Shown: positions 1 to 6,653 of the stretch, piece by piece
Layout of the letters: each line of letters starts with the position of its first letter
Numbering within the stretch: position 1 is the first letter of the stretch
Origin: Sulfurospirillaceae bacterium
GTDB taxonomy: Bacteria; Campylobacterota; Campylobacteria; Campylobacterales; Sulfurospirillaceae
Assembly (NCBI GenBank): GCA_028705785.1
Contig: JAQWCT010000045.1
Location: 1-13,429, forward strand
Length of the DNA: 13,429 bases
Direction of reading: 5' to 3'
Notes under the pieces: generated by a model
What the model saw: the letters and a program-made list of their open reading frames with translations, nothing else
What the model was told of the DNA's origin: nothing
Database searches by the model: none
Made by a program: the position numbers and the translations under genes

Positions 1-1
1 T

Positions 2-259
2 CCTATTAAAACTTTGGCGGCAAGTGGTATTGGTGATTTTAGAATGATTTTAAATTGGAATGAAATTAATGCACCACTTCGCAAAAATGTGACAACGGAT
101 GAAGTTGGTAATAGCGGTATGTATCTTTTAAGTGACCTCGCAAGCGGTGTTACAGGTGAAATTCACTATGTGGACGCTGGATATAGCATTATGGGTATGG
201 GAATGGATGAAGTGGACGCGGAGGGCCATACGGTACTTGCGTGGGATAACCAAAAGTAG
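2..259 (+). CDS. fabI: Enoyl-[acyl-carrier-protein] reductase [NADH], C-terminal part
   Basis: This is the 3' end of fabI; the gene begins before the window and reads open from base 2 to a TAG stop. FabI performs the last reduction of each fatty-acid elongation cycle (trans-2-enoyl-ACP to acyl-ACP) in the cytoplasm. The visible 85 residues hold the family's substrate-loop signature PIKTLAASGI, then EINAPLRKNVT, EVGNSGMYLLSDLASGVTGE and the closing HYVDAGYSIMGM, all hallmarks of the short-chain dehydrogenase-like FabI fold. The Rossmann nucleotide-binding half and the catalytic Tyr/Lys lie upstream and cannot be checked. After IMGM there is a tail of about 17 residues (starting MDEVDAEG), somewhat longer than I expect for the family. 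The next gene begins 3 bp after the stop, so the two are probably co-transcribed and translationally coupled. Confidence 0.95.
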   Translation, partial: PIKTLAASGIGDFRMILNWNEINAPLRKNVTTDEVGNSGMYLLSDLASGVTGEIHYVDAGYSIMGMGMDEVDAEGHTVLAWDNQK

Positions 260-262
260 TTA

Positions 263-1228
263 TTGATGATGGCATTAACACTACGCAAAATTTTGTATGT
301 GGTGTTGATGCTTTTGCTTATTTCTATCATTTCTTTTGGGGCTATTCATTTAGCTCCCAACTCTTTTTTTGCCAGTGGTGAACTCAATCCTAACATTACC
401 CCAGAATCATTAGAGCAACTCAAAAAAGTTTACGGCCTTGATAAATCATTGCCGATGCAGTTTATTGCTTGGTTTCAAGCGATGCTTAGACTTGATTTTG
501 GTATCTCCTTTGCGAGTGGTAAGGCGGTAAGAGATGAGATTTTAAGCAGGCTTCCTATCACGCTTTTGATGAATGTGGTGAGTATTGTTTTAGTCTTTGT
601 TTTATCTCTTTATTTTGGGATTCGCTCCGCAATGAAAAGAGGCAGTTATGATAGTGCTATTAAGCAATTTGCACTGATTAGTTATGCAATGCCCTCATTT
701 TATCTTTCCCTTCTTTTGGTGATGTTTTTAGCTGTTTATTGGAAAATTTTCCCCATTTCTGGGCTACATTCGGTAGATGTAGGAACGGGGCTAAAATACT
801 ATTTGGATATGGCATGGCATTTGGTTTTGCCTATCTTTGTCATGGTTTTTGGAGGTCTTGGGAGTTTGATTTTATATGTGCGAAGTCTTACACTCAACAT
901 TTTAAAAAGTGATTATATCTTTTTTGCGCGAAGTCGTGGCGTTGAAGGAAGTGCGCTGTTGCGACATTTTATCTTGCCCAATCTCTCACCACCACTCATT
1001 ACGATTTTAGGGCTTTCTTTGCCTGGTCTTATTGGGGGCAGTGTGATTTTAGAGTCAATATTTGCCATTAATGGGATGGGATTACTTTTTTATCAAAGTG
1101 CTTTAAGTCGCGATTATCCTGTGATTATGGGGATTTTGATTATTTCTTCTTTGTTGACATTGCTCGGAAATATGGTGGCGGATTTAGTTCTCAGTAGACT
1201 CAATCCCCATTTTAAAAGAAAAAATTAG
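263..1228 (+). CDS. ABC transporter permease, DppB/OppB (peptide/nickel) type
   Basis: This is an inner-membrane permease subunit of a binding-protein-dependent ABC importer of the DppB/OppB/NikB family, which usually carries dipeptides, oligopeptides or nickel. It has about 321 residues, normal for the family. Membrane segment 1 spans about residues 8-30. The family's N-terminal soluble segment follows, with its motif seen as DKSLPMQFIAWF and LDFGISF (about 60-83). The membrane domain covers about 95-320, with the EAA loop that contacts the ATPase at FARSRGVEGSALLRHFILPN. The longest start is TTG at 263, with ATG codons at 266 and 269 in the same frame; no good ribosome site is visible, so translation may depend on coupling to fabI. 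No partner permease (DppC type), ATPase or binding protein lies downstream, so this subunit is an orphan within the window. The substrate cannot be told. Confidence 0.9.
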   Translation: MMMALTLRKILYVVLMLLLISIISFGAIHLAPNSFFASGELNPNITPESLEQLKKVYGLDKSLPMQFIAWFQAMLRLDFGISFASGKAVRDEILSRLPITLLMNVVSIVLVFVLSLYFGIRSAMKRGSYDSAIKQFALISYAMPSFYLSLLLVMFLAVYWKIFPISGLHSVDVGTGLKYYLDMAWHLVLPIFVMVFGGLGSLILYVRSLTLNILKSDYIFFARSRGVEGSALLRHFILPNLSPPLITILGLSLPGLIGGSVILESIFAINGMGLLFYQSALSRDYPVIMGILIISSLLTLLGNMVADLVLSRLNPHFKRKN

Positions 1229-1236
1229 GAGAAAAA

Positions 1237-1386
1237 ATGAAACAAATTGTATTAGTCTTAATGGTTGTGTTATTGAGTGGATGTGCTACTTGGCAAGGCG
1301 TTAAAAAAGATAGTAGCGATGGTTGGGAATGGACAAAAAGTAAGGTAAATAATGGTGCAGAGTATGTTAAAGAGAAGACAGAATAG
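1237..1386 (+). CDS. Small lipoprotein, entericidin-like
   Basis: A 49-residue ORF with a strong ribosome site (AGGAG at 1227-1231, 5 bases before ATG), 8 bp after the permease stop. It starts MKQIVLVLMVVLLSGC, a hydrophobic signal with lipobox LLSGC, so Cys16 should be lipidated and the mature protein would have only 34 residues. The mature part is hydrophilic, with three Trp and a lysine-rich end (YVKEKTE). Its size and the layout after the Cys, with a Gly five residues on and then KKDSSDG, resemble the entericidin EcnA/EcnB family of small cell-envelope lipoproteins, but that family link is weak. A strong terminator starts 3 bp after the stop, so this is the last gene of the unit. That it is a lipoprotein is well supported; its role is unknown. 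Confidence 0.8.
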   Translation: MKQIVLVLMVVLLSGCATWQGVKKDSSDGWEWTKSKVNNGAEYVKEKTE

Positions 1387-1388
1387 TG

Positions 1389-1429
1389 TTTACATGTAGA
1401 AGAAAAACTTCTACATGTAAAGGTTTTTT
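1389..1429 (+). terminator. Rho-independent terminator after the fabI-permease-lipoprotein unit
   Basis: A perfect 14-bp inverted repeat (arms 1389-1402 and 1408-1421) closes a loop of five A and is followed by GG and six T at 1424-1429. The T run is on the plus-strand side, so it stops transcription coming from the lipoprotein. Read from nusA on the minus strand the stem is not followed by a T run, so it should work poorly there. Each arm contains the palindrome TACATGTA. Confidence 0.9.
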
Positions 1430-1431
1430 AA

Positions 1432-2553
1432 TTATAGATTTCCGAAAAGATTTTTAAGTGCATTAGGGTCTTTTTGAGGTTGATCATCTTTGATTGTTCC
1501 ATCACTTGGTGTGGAAGCACCTGATTCTACCAGTTCGATATCAAGACCACAAAGCATAGAGGTAAGTCGGATATTGATACCACTTTTACCAATCGCTTTT
1601 GATTTTTGGTCACTGGGGAGTGTCACGATAGCTTTGCCATTTTGAATTTTTACATTCGAAATCATCGCGGGACTAAGTGCTCTTGCAATAAAAATCTCAG
1701 GAATGCTTGAAAACTCAATACAATCGATATTCTCATCATGCAATTCTTTACTAACCGCATTGATTCTTACTCCTCTGGTTCCAACCGTCGCACCTACTGC
1801 GTCGATGTTTGGATGCAAGGATAAAAGTGAAATTTTTGCTCTCTCTCCTGGAATTCTAGCACTTCCTACGATTTTGATAAGTCCATCTTTGATTTCTGGG
1901 ACTTCAAGTTCCAGTAAGGATTCTAAAAATTTAGGACTGGTGCGAGAAAGTTCTACATACATTCCTTGTGATTTGTCAATAAGGACTTTGCGAATAACAC
2001 TTTTGACAACATTGCCAACTTTAAACTTTTCACCTTTGATACGATTTTTCCTTGGAAGTACTGCTCTTACTTCATCAATCTCGATATAGGTATTTTCATC
2101 ATTATCAACTCTGGCTACGGTTCCAAAAACAGTTTTTCCCACAAGGTTTTGGTATTTTTCAAAGATATTATTTTCAAGAAGTCTTTGTATATGGTACTCT
2201 AACTCTTTTTGAAGGGTCGCAGCAGCTGTTCGTCCCAAGTTATCAAGGGGAAGTTCATAGGTGAGCTCATCGCCGATTTCGACCTCAGGGTCAATCTCTT
2301 TGGCTTCTTTAATACCAATAAAATTTTCATTTCCACCAAGGAGTCGTTCATCTTCGGGTGGCACGACAATCACTTTTTGATAAAGCTTCAAAGTTTTAGT
2401 TGCAGGGTCTATTTCAGCGCCATATTCATACTGTGCACCATAGATTTTTTTAGCAGTTTTTACAAGTGCAACAGTTACCGTGTTTCGCACTTCTTTGATG
2501 TCGAGCCCTTTTTCATGGGCAATGGATTCTATAATGTCTACGATTTTTTCCAT
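1432..2553 (-). CDS. nusA: Transcription termination/antitermination factor NusA
   Basis: NusA binds RNA polymerase and nascent RNA and modulates pausing, termination and antitermination. The 373-residue product has the standard order: an N-terminal RNAP-binding domain (about 1-130, opening MEKIVDIIESIAHEKG), an S1 domain (about 137-203), KH1 (about 225-290, with VGTRG at 257-261) and KH2 (about 305-345, with IGKSGINIRL at 321-330). It ends soon after KH2 with a short polar tail (ending NALKNLFGNL), so it lacks the C-terminal acidic repeats of the E. coli protein, as expected outside gammaproteobacteria. ATG start with AAGGA at 2560-2564. No rimP or infB, its common partners elsewhere, is visible; the gene stands alone and diverges from the HP0268-miaB block. 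Confidence 0.96.
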   Translation of the reverse strand: MEKIVDIIESIAHEKGLDIKEVRNTVTVALVKTAKKIYGAQYEYGAEIDPATKTLKLYQKVIVVPPEDERLLGGNENFIGIKEAKEIDPEVEIGDELTYELPLDNLGRTAAATLQKELEYHIQRLLENNIFEKYQNLVGKTVFGTVARVDNDENTYIEIDEVRAVLPRKNRIKGEKFKVGNVVKSVIRKVLIDKSQGMYVELSRTSPKFLESLLELEVPEIKDGLIKIVGSARIPGERAKISLLSLHPNIDAVGATVGTRGVRINAVSKELHDENIDCIEFSSIPEIFIARALSPAMISNVKIQNGKAIVTLPSDQKSKAIGKSGINIRLTSMLCGLDIELVESGASTPSDGTIKDDQPQKDPNALKNLFGNL

Positions 2554-2654
2554 GAGGTTTCCTTAGTAATGATGCATGTTTTTATTTATCTAAAAATGGT
2601 TCGCAATAATAAAAAATTTAAAGGAATTTTAAAAGACTGCGAGGAAGAAACGAG

Positions 2655-2660
2655 ATTATA
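2655..2660 (-). promoter_or_regulatory. Candidate sigma-70 -10 box for nusA
   Basis: On the minus strand this reads TATAAT, preceded by TTTTGGC, a good match to Campylobacterota promoters, which rely on an extended -10 with AT-rich upstream DNA instead of a -35. Transcription would start near 2648, giving a nusA leader of about 95 nt. Confidence 0.55.
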
Positions 2661-2721
2661 GCCAAAATCTTCTTTTATTTTCTTTATATGGACTTTAATC
2701 AGGAATTTATTGAAAACAAAG

Positions 2722-2727
2722 TATAAT
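2722..2727 (+). promoter_or_regulatory. Candidate sigma-70 -10 box for the HP0268-miaB block
   Basis: A perfect TATAAT in the nusA/HP0268-homologue divergent gap, with A-rich DNA upstream and no recognisable -35. The predicted start near 2734 leaves a leader of about 60 nt ahead of the ATG at 2793. Confidence 0.55.
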
Positions 2728-2792
2728 CCGCGATATATCCGTGTCTATTTTTAAATGGGTACGATAATTTTCTCTATGAAAAGAGGTTTACA

Positions 2793-3035
2793 ATGGAAAT
2801 TAAATTAGCCAGAAATGAAATTAATGGAAAACCAAAAACAATCACACTGGAAAAAGTGACTGAAATTATTGATAAAGATGGACAGAAAATTTTCTATTTT
2901 GACAAAGAAAATTCACACAAAGATTTGGTTGCGTTGGTAGAACATTTTGAGACTAAAGGCTTTAGCGTTTATCTAAGAGAGATTAAATATGGCTTGGGTG
3001 AGGGTGATTATATGTATGAAGTACATATACTCTAA
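2793..3035 (+). CDS. HP0268-family small protein (Smr-like nuclease)
   Basis: An 80-residue soluble protein that I recognise as the HP0268 family of Helicobacter and Campylobacter, by length, by the central pattern KIFYFDKENSHKDLVALVEHF, by the ending YMYEVHIL, and by its place immediately ahead of miaB. HP0268 has been described (from memory) as a small MutS-related (Smr)-fold protein with DNA-nicking and purine-preferring RNase activity; whether this homologue is active cannot be judged from sequence. ATG start with AAGAGG at 2781-2786. It is the first gene of a plus-strand unit, and miaB starts 9 bp after its stop, so the two are probably co-translated. The conserved link to a tRNA-modifying enzyme suggests an RNA-related job, which is inference. 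Confidence 0.8.
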   Translation: MEIKLARNEINGKPKTITLEKVTEIIDKDGQKIFYFDKENSHKDLVALVEHFETKGFSVYLREIKYGLGEGDYMYEVHIL

Positions 3036-3044
3036 GGTGTTGGA

Positions 3045-4361
3045 TTGATTTTAAAAGAAGCGAAAAAACTTTATATTGAAACACTCGGTTGTGCGATGAA
3101 TGTGCGAGATTCAGAGCATATTATCGCCGAACTGGGTGATAAAGAGAATTATGTTTTATGTGACAATGTCCTTGATGCGGATTTGATTTTAATCAATACT
3201 TGTAGCGTGCGTGAAAAGCCTGTAAGCAAGCTTTTTTCTGAAATTGGAAAATACAATAAACGCAAAAAAGAGGGCGCTAAAATAGGTGTTTGTGGTTGTA
3301 CTGCAAGTCATTTGGGTGATGAGATATTTAAACGCGCTCCTTATGTGAGTTTTGTTATTGGCGCACGCAATGTTTCAAAAATCGCAGAAGCTGTGAATAC
3401 CCCACGATTTTTAAGTGTTGATACAGACTATGATGAGAGTACTTATGCTTTTGGGGAATTTCGCAATAGTTTGTATAAAGCGTATGTTAATATCTCCATT
3501 GGTTGCGATAAAAAGTGTACTTACTGCATCGTTCCACAAACCAGAGGTGATGAACTCTCTATCCCTCCCGAACTTATCATTAATGAAGCAAAAAAAGCGG
3601 CTCAAAGTGGCGCAAAAGAGATTTTTCTTTTAGGCCAAAATGTTAATAACTATGGTAAAAGATTTAGTCAAAAAAGAACGGATATGATTGATTTTCCTGA
3701 TTTGCTCAATCAAATTAGTGAGATCAAAGGTGTTGAGCGCATTCGTTTTACCTCTCCACATCCTTTACATATGGACGATAAATTTTTAGAGACTTTTGCC
3801 AATAACCCCAAAATTTGTAAATCTATGCACATGCCATTGCAGAGTGGTTCAACGCATATTTTAGAACAGATGAAACGCGGATACACGAAAGAATGGTTTT
3901 TAAATCGTGCACTTAAACTTCGCGCTATGGTTCCTGATGTGTCGATTAGTACCGATGTCATCGTAGCCTTTCCTGGAGAAAGCGATGCAGACTTTGAAGA
4001 TACGCTTGATGTTATGAGACAAGTCAAATTTGAGCAAGTTTTTGCTTTTAAATACTCTGCAAGACCACTCACCAAAGCTGCAGAATTTGAAAATCAAATA
4101 GACCCTGAAATTGGTTCTCAAAGACTTGAAAAACTGCAACTCATGCAAGATGATATTTTAGATGAGATATCTTGTGCCCATCAGGATAAAATTTATCCAG
4201 TCTATATCGAAGAGCTTCGCAATAGTGGATTTTTAGCAGGAAGAAGTGACAATAATGCACTGGTACAAATTAAAGGTGACGAAAGTTTACTCGGTCAAGT
4301 CGTCAATGTCAAAATTACCAATCCAAAACGGTTAGCATTGTATGGCGAAGTTGTTCTCTAA
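3045..4361 (+). CDS. miaB: tRNA-2-methylthio-N6-dimethylallyladenosine synthase MiaB
   Basis: MiaB is a radical-SAM enzyme that adds a methylthio group to i6A37 of tRNAs reading UNN codons. The 438-residue protein has all three domains. The UPF0004 domain ligates the auxiliary Fe-S cluster through Cys16 (TLGCAMN), Cys53 (INTCSVREK) and Cys85 (CGCTAS). The radical-SAM core has Cys154/158/161 (GCDKKCTYCIVPQTRG). A C-terminal TRAM domain covers about 375-438. The NTCSVRE and IVPQTRG forms separate MiaB from its paralogue RimO, also in this window. The start is TTG, preceded by AAGG at 3034-3037; the first in-frame ATG is codon 18, after Cys16, so TTG is required. The 3' end overlaps the next gene by 20 bp. 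Confidence 0.96.
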   Translation: MILKEAKKLYIETLGCAMNVRDSEHIIAELGDKENYVLCDNVLDADLILINTCSVREKPVSKLFSEIGKYNKRKKEGAKIGVCGCTASHLGDEIFKRAPYVSFVIGARNVSKIAEAVNTPRFLSVDTDYDESTYAFGEFRNSLYKAYVNISIGCDKKCTYCIVPQTRGDELSIPPELIINEAKKAAQSGAKEIFLLGQNVNNYGKRFSQKRTDMIDFPDLLNQISEIKGVERIRFTSPHPLHMDDKFLETFANNPKICKSMHMPLQSGSTHILEQMKRGYTKEWFLNRALKLRAMVPDVSISTDVIVAFPGESDADFEDTLDVMRQVKFEQVFAFKYSARPLTKAAEFENQIDPEIGSQRLEKLQLMQDDILDEISCAHQDKIYPVYIEELRNSGFLAGRSDNNALVQIKGDESLLGQVVNVKITNPKRLALYGEVVL

Positions 4362-4977
4362 ACAATCGTTGAGAAGAGTTTTAATTTGGATTCTACCTGC
4401 ACTTTCTTTTGTCTTAATTAAGTTAATTTACCTTACATGTAAGAAAAAATTTTACATTGAAAAAAATGGCTCTGCAACACCTAGTATTTATGTGTTTTGG
4501 CATGGAGAGCTTTTGCTAGTAGCGTTTGCCTATATCCATTATGCCAAAAGAACCTCATTGGATGCGATGATTAGTCGACATTTTGATGGTGAACTTATCG
4601 CAAGATTGATTAGGCTTTTTGGTGGTGGTGTAATGAGAGGAAGTTCTTCCAAGGGAGGAACAGCCGTTTTAAGAGAAGCATTAAAATCATTACATAAAGG
4701 GCGAGATATCGGTATTACCCCCGATGGCCCACGAGGACCAAAACACTCTGTAGCCAATGGCGTTGCTGCCCTTGCTATGCTTAAAAAAGTGCCTATTATC
4801 ACCATCAATTGTCGACCATCATCTTATTGGAAAATGAAAAGTTGGGATGAGTTTTGTATTCCCAAGCCTTTTTCAACTTTAGAGTTTTATTTTGGAAATC
4901 CATTTTCTGTTGAAGGCCTTGAGATGGAAGAAGCGAAAAGAACGATACAAGAGAGGTTGCTTGTACATGCTATTTAG
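4342..4977 (+). CDS. DUF374 lysophospholipid acyltransferase-like protein
   Basis: A 211-residue protein of the DUF374 family, related to lysophospholipid/lipid A acyltransferases. An N-terminal membrane anchor (about 10-32) is followed by the family blocks FWHGELLL (His54), SRHFDGE (79-84), GVMRGSSSKGG (96-106) and TPDGPRGP (126-133). HGELL takes the place of the HX4D catalytic box of classical PlsC enzymes, which is usual for DUF374. It probably acts at the cytoplasmic face of the inner membrane on an envelope lipid; the substrate is unknown. The ATG lies inside the 3' end of miaB (20-bp overlap), which suggests translational coupling. As I recall, the order HP0268-miaB-DUF374 is also found in H. 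pylori (HP0268-HP0270). Confidence 0.85.
   Translation: MAKLFSKQSLRRVLIWILPALSFVLIKLIYLTCKKKFYIEKNGSATPSIYVFWHGELLLVAFAYIHYAKRTSLDAMISRHFDGELIARLIRLFGGGVMRGSSSKGGTAVLREALKSLHKGRDIGITPDGPRGPKHSVANGVAALAMLKKVPIITINCRPSSYWKMKSWDEFCIPKPFSTLEFYFGNPFSVEGLEMEEAKRTIQERLLVHAI
4432..4443 (+). repeat. TACATGTA palindrome, copy in the DUF374 gene
   Basis: Perfect 12-bp palindrome CTTACATGTAAG, inside codons for YLTCKK. One of six copies of TACATGTA in the window. Confidence 0.6.
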
Positions 4978-4982
4978 ACAAA

Positions 4983-4998
4983 TGGCATTATTTTTGCT
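4983..4998 (+). promoter_or_regulatory. Sigma-54 (RpoN)-type -24/-12 promoter ahead of the PilMNO-like genes
   Basis: The sequence reads TGGCAT, five bases, TTGCT. The sigma-54 consensus is TGGCAC-N5-TTGCA/T, so only the C at the end of the -24 element differs. The invariant GG (4984-4985) and GC (4996-4997) are separated by exactly 10 bases. The TTGCTT end also fits the form I recall from Campylobacter RpoN promoters. It lies 5 bp after the DUF374 stop, and the predicted start near 5009 leaves a leader of about 77 nt to the PilM-like ATG. Found by eye, so chance cannot be excluded. Confidence 0.6.
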
Positions 4999-5085
4999 TT
5001 ATATTTTAGAAAACTTAAGCAAGATTAGTCTAATATATATCCTAAAATTAATACAAGAGATTAAAGTGAATAAAAAGTGTGTGCT

Positions 5086-6135
5086 ATGGGCATAAAAACA
5101 ATCATTCAAAAAAAGTTTCCAAACCTTTTTGTCTGTGTTGTGTTCAATGAAAATGAGTGTACACTTCGTTGTAAAGTTCTCCAAAACGATACAATTAGAA
5201 ATACTTTCAGCAAGACTTTTAGTATTGAATTTTCACAAGAAGCATTAGATAAGAATGTTGAAAATTATATTATTGCACTTCAAGAAGAATATCATTTTGT
5301 CTACATTGCATTTTTACTCAATTCTATGGGGCAAGGTGCCATAGAAGGTTGTAGTAGTGCAAGTTTTGCAAAACATAATGTTGATATGCAAAATGTTCAT
5401 CATGCTGCCATCTCTAACTTGTGGTCTGTCTATGCTTCGTATATCGAAATAAAATGGGCGAAAAATATTTTTTCTGAAGTAGGTTTGGATCTTATTTATT
5501 CTCCTTTTATTATTCTCAATGATTTTGTCATTTCTCAAAAATTAAAAAATAAACCGACTTGTTATATTTTAAATTGTCAAGATTTTTTCGTTTTGGCTAT
5601 TTTCGAAGATAGAAAAGTCCATTTTGGTGCTTTCTTTAAAACACAAAGTGATACTTCTTTTGCACACTCTTCTGAATCTAACGATTGGGAAACGGAACAA
5701 AAAGAAGAAAGTATCGCAGAGTTAGGAGAAATGCCTGAGATAGAAGAATCAGACAATGATGAAATGAGTGATTTAGCAGAATTAGGAGATATTGACGACT
5801 TTAGGTCAGTTGACTCGTTTGCGGATATGGATGATGTAAAAACGCTAGGACATTTTCAAGGAATAGACTCAGTGAGCCAAGAAGATTCTAGTTTGGAGCT
5901 TTATGGACGAGATTTATTAGTCTATAAGTATCTTAAATCCTCATTGGAAGAGTACTATCACAATCCACTTTATCAGAGTGAATTTATTGAAGAAATTGTG
6001 ATATTTGATGGATACGAAATCAGCTCAGATCTTATTCGTCAGCTAGAAGATGAATTGATGATGGATGTTGAAATCCACAAAGTTGATGTTGCTGATCGTA
6101 TGTGCGATATTGCTATCAAAGAGATTTTTGCATGA
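5086..6135 (+). CDS. PilM-like (actin-fold) cytoplasmic protein, probable flagellar/T4P-platform component
   Basis: A 349-residue protein without signal peptide or membrane segment; I assign it as a degenerate PilM/GspL-type actin-fold protein. Residues 158-184 (CYILNCQDFFVLAIFEDRKVHFG) fit the second phosphate-loop hairpin of the fold. Residues 301-331 (EEIVIFDGYEISSDL, then LEDELMMDVEI) fit the FtsA/PilM C-terminal pattern in which a GGG-like loop precedes a helix and a short strand. The glycines and aspartates that normally bind ATP are largely lost (NCQD for D-x-G, FDGYE for GGG), so it may be a pseudo-ATPase. An acidic, low-complexity insert fills about 187-272 and includes the repeated AELG(E/D). 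PilN- and PilO-like genes follow with overlaps, which is the main support. I chose ATG 5086; GTG 5077 in the same frame is possible, and neither has a clear ribosome site. Confidence 0.7.
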   Translation: MGIKTIIQKKFPNLFVCVVFNENECTLRCKVLQNDTIRNTFSKTFSIEFSQEALDKNVENYIIALQEEYHFVYIAFLLNSMGQGAIEGCSSASFAKHNVDMQNVHHAAISNLWSVYASYIEIKWAKNIFSEVGLDLIYSPFIILNDFVISQKLKNKPTCYILNCQDFFVLAIFEDRKVHFGAFFKTQSDTSFAHSSESNDWETEQKEESIAELGEMPEIEESDNDEMSDLAELGDIDDFRSVDSFADMDDVKTLGHFQGIDSVSQEDSSLELYGRDLLVYKYLKSSLEEYYHNPLYQSEFIEEIVIFDGYEISSDLIRQLEDELMMDVEIHKVDVADRMCDIAIKEIFA

Positions 6136-6653
6136 AATATAGTTTTATAAAGCCTAGGCAAAAGAATTTTTTATCTCTTTTTAGTAAAATTTGGGTTATT
6201 TTTATTGCATTGATGGTTGCTTTTATGCTGGCTTTTGATTTTTATATTGTCATGGAAGCAAAATCATTCAAAGTAGGTGTTGTCGAGTTGGTTTCACAAA
6301 GAGAAGAGCTTGAAAATAGAATAGATCAAGATGATGAGTATATTGGTGTTATTTTGCGACAAAAGGCACTCAGCGAAGAAATATTTTCAAATAATACGCT
6401 TTTAAAAGAGAGCATGAAAAACCTTTTTGATCTTGTGCCTGATCAAATCACCCTTAAAAAAGTCCAAATGGAGCGCAATTCATTGGTGCTTTATGGTGTT
6501 GCTCCAACGCAAGATACTTTTAATTTTCTCTTAGCAGCCCCTTTAAAATCTATTTTTCACACGAGCAATACGACATTTTATCTCACATCTGAAGGTTGGT
6601 ACAATTTTGTAAGTATCAATAAAATTTTGGGAATGGATGGTGTGCGTGAGTAA
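6132..6653 (+). CDS. PilN-like inner-membrane protein
   Basis: A 173-residue bitopic membrane protein with PilN architecture. It has a 19-residue basic cytoplasmic N-terminus, one membrane segment at about 20-41, a coiled coil at about 47-85, and a periplasmic ferredoxin-like domain at about 98-160. The pattern LVPDQITLKKVQMERNSLVLYG followed by a helix and a final strand is the PilN fold core, where a helix after the loop 'xxLxLxGxA' leads to 'fl..pL..ifhts'. The N-terminal SFIKPRQKNF sits where true PilN has the PilM-binding INLLPWR motif and looks like a diverged form of it. The start ATG overlaps the stop of the PilM-like gene (ATGA), so translation is coupled; a longer start at 6102 would only extend it back into the PilM-like gene. 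It should pair with the next gene product as PilN/PilO heterodimers. Assignment is from architecture and context. Confidence 0.7.
   Translation: MKYSFIKPRQKNFLSLFSKIWVIFIALMVAFMLAFDFYIVMEAKSFKVGVVELVSQREELENRIDQDDEYIGVILRQKALSEEIFSNNTLLKESMKNLFDLVPDQITLKKVQMERNSLVLYGVAPTQDTFNFLLAAPLKSIFHTSNTTFYLTSEGWYNFVSINKILGMDGVRE

Noticed and set aside
817..834. Sequence TGGCATTTGGTTTTGCC resembling a sigma-54 promoter
   Set aside because: GG and GC are 11 bases apart instead of 10, and the site lies in the middle of the permease gene.
2209..2661. 150-residue ORF on the plus strand opposite nusA
   Set aside because: It lies almost wholly antisense to conserved nusA codons, is Phe/Ser-rich as expected for a reverse-frame shadow, and has no ribosome site or neighbour coupling.
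2554..2792. RNA gene or riboswitch in the nusA/HP0268-homologue gap
   Set aside because: I see no tRNA cloverleaf, extended stem or terminator-like hairpin, only two -10 boxes and AT-rich sequence.
4892..5095. 67-residue ORF spanning the end of the DUF374 gene and the following gap
   Set aside because: Out of frame with the DUF374 gene, covers the sigma-54-like site, and shows only a basic/hydrophobic low-information sequence.
6102..6131. Upstream start for the PilN-like gene adding 10 residues
   Set aside because: The extension is read from PilM-like codons; ATG 6132 overlaps the stop as ATGA, the usual arrangement for coupled genes, and places the membrane segment correctly.
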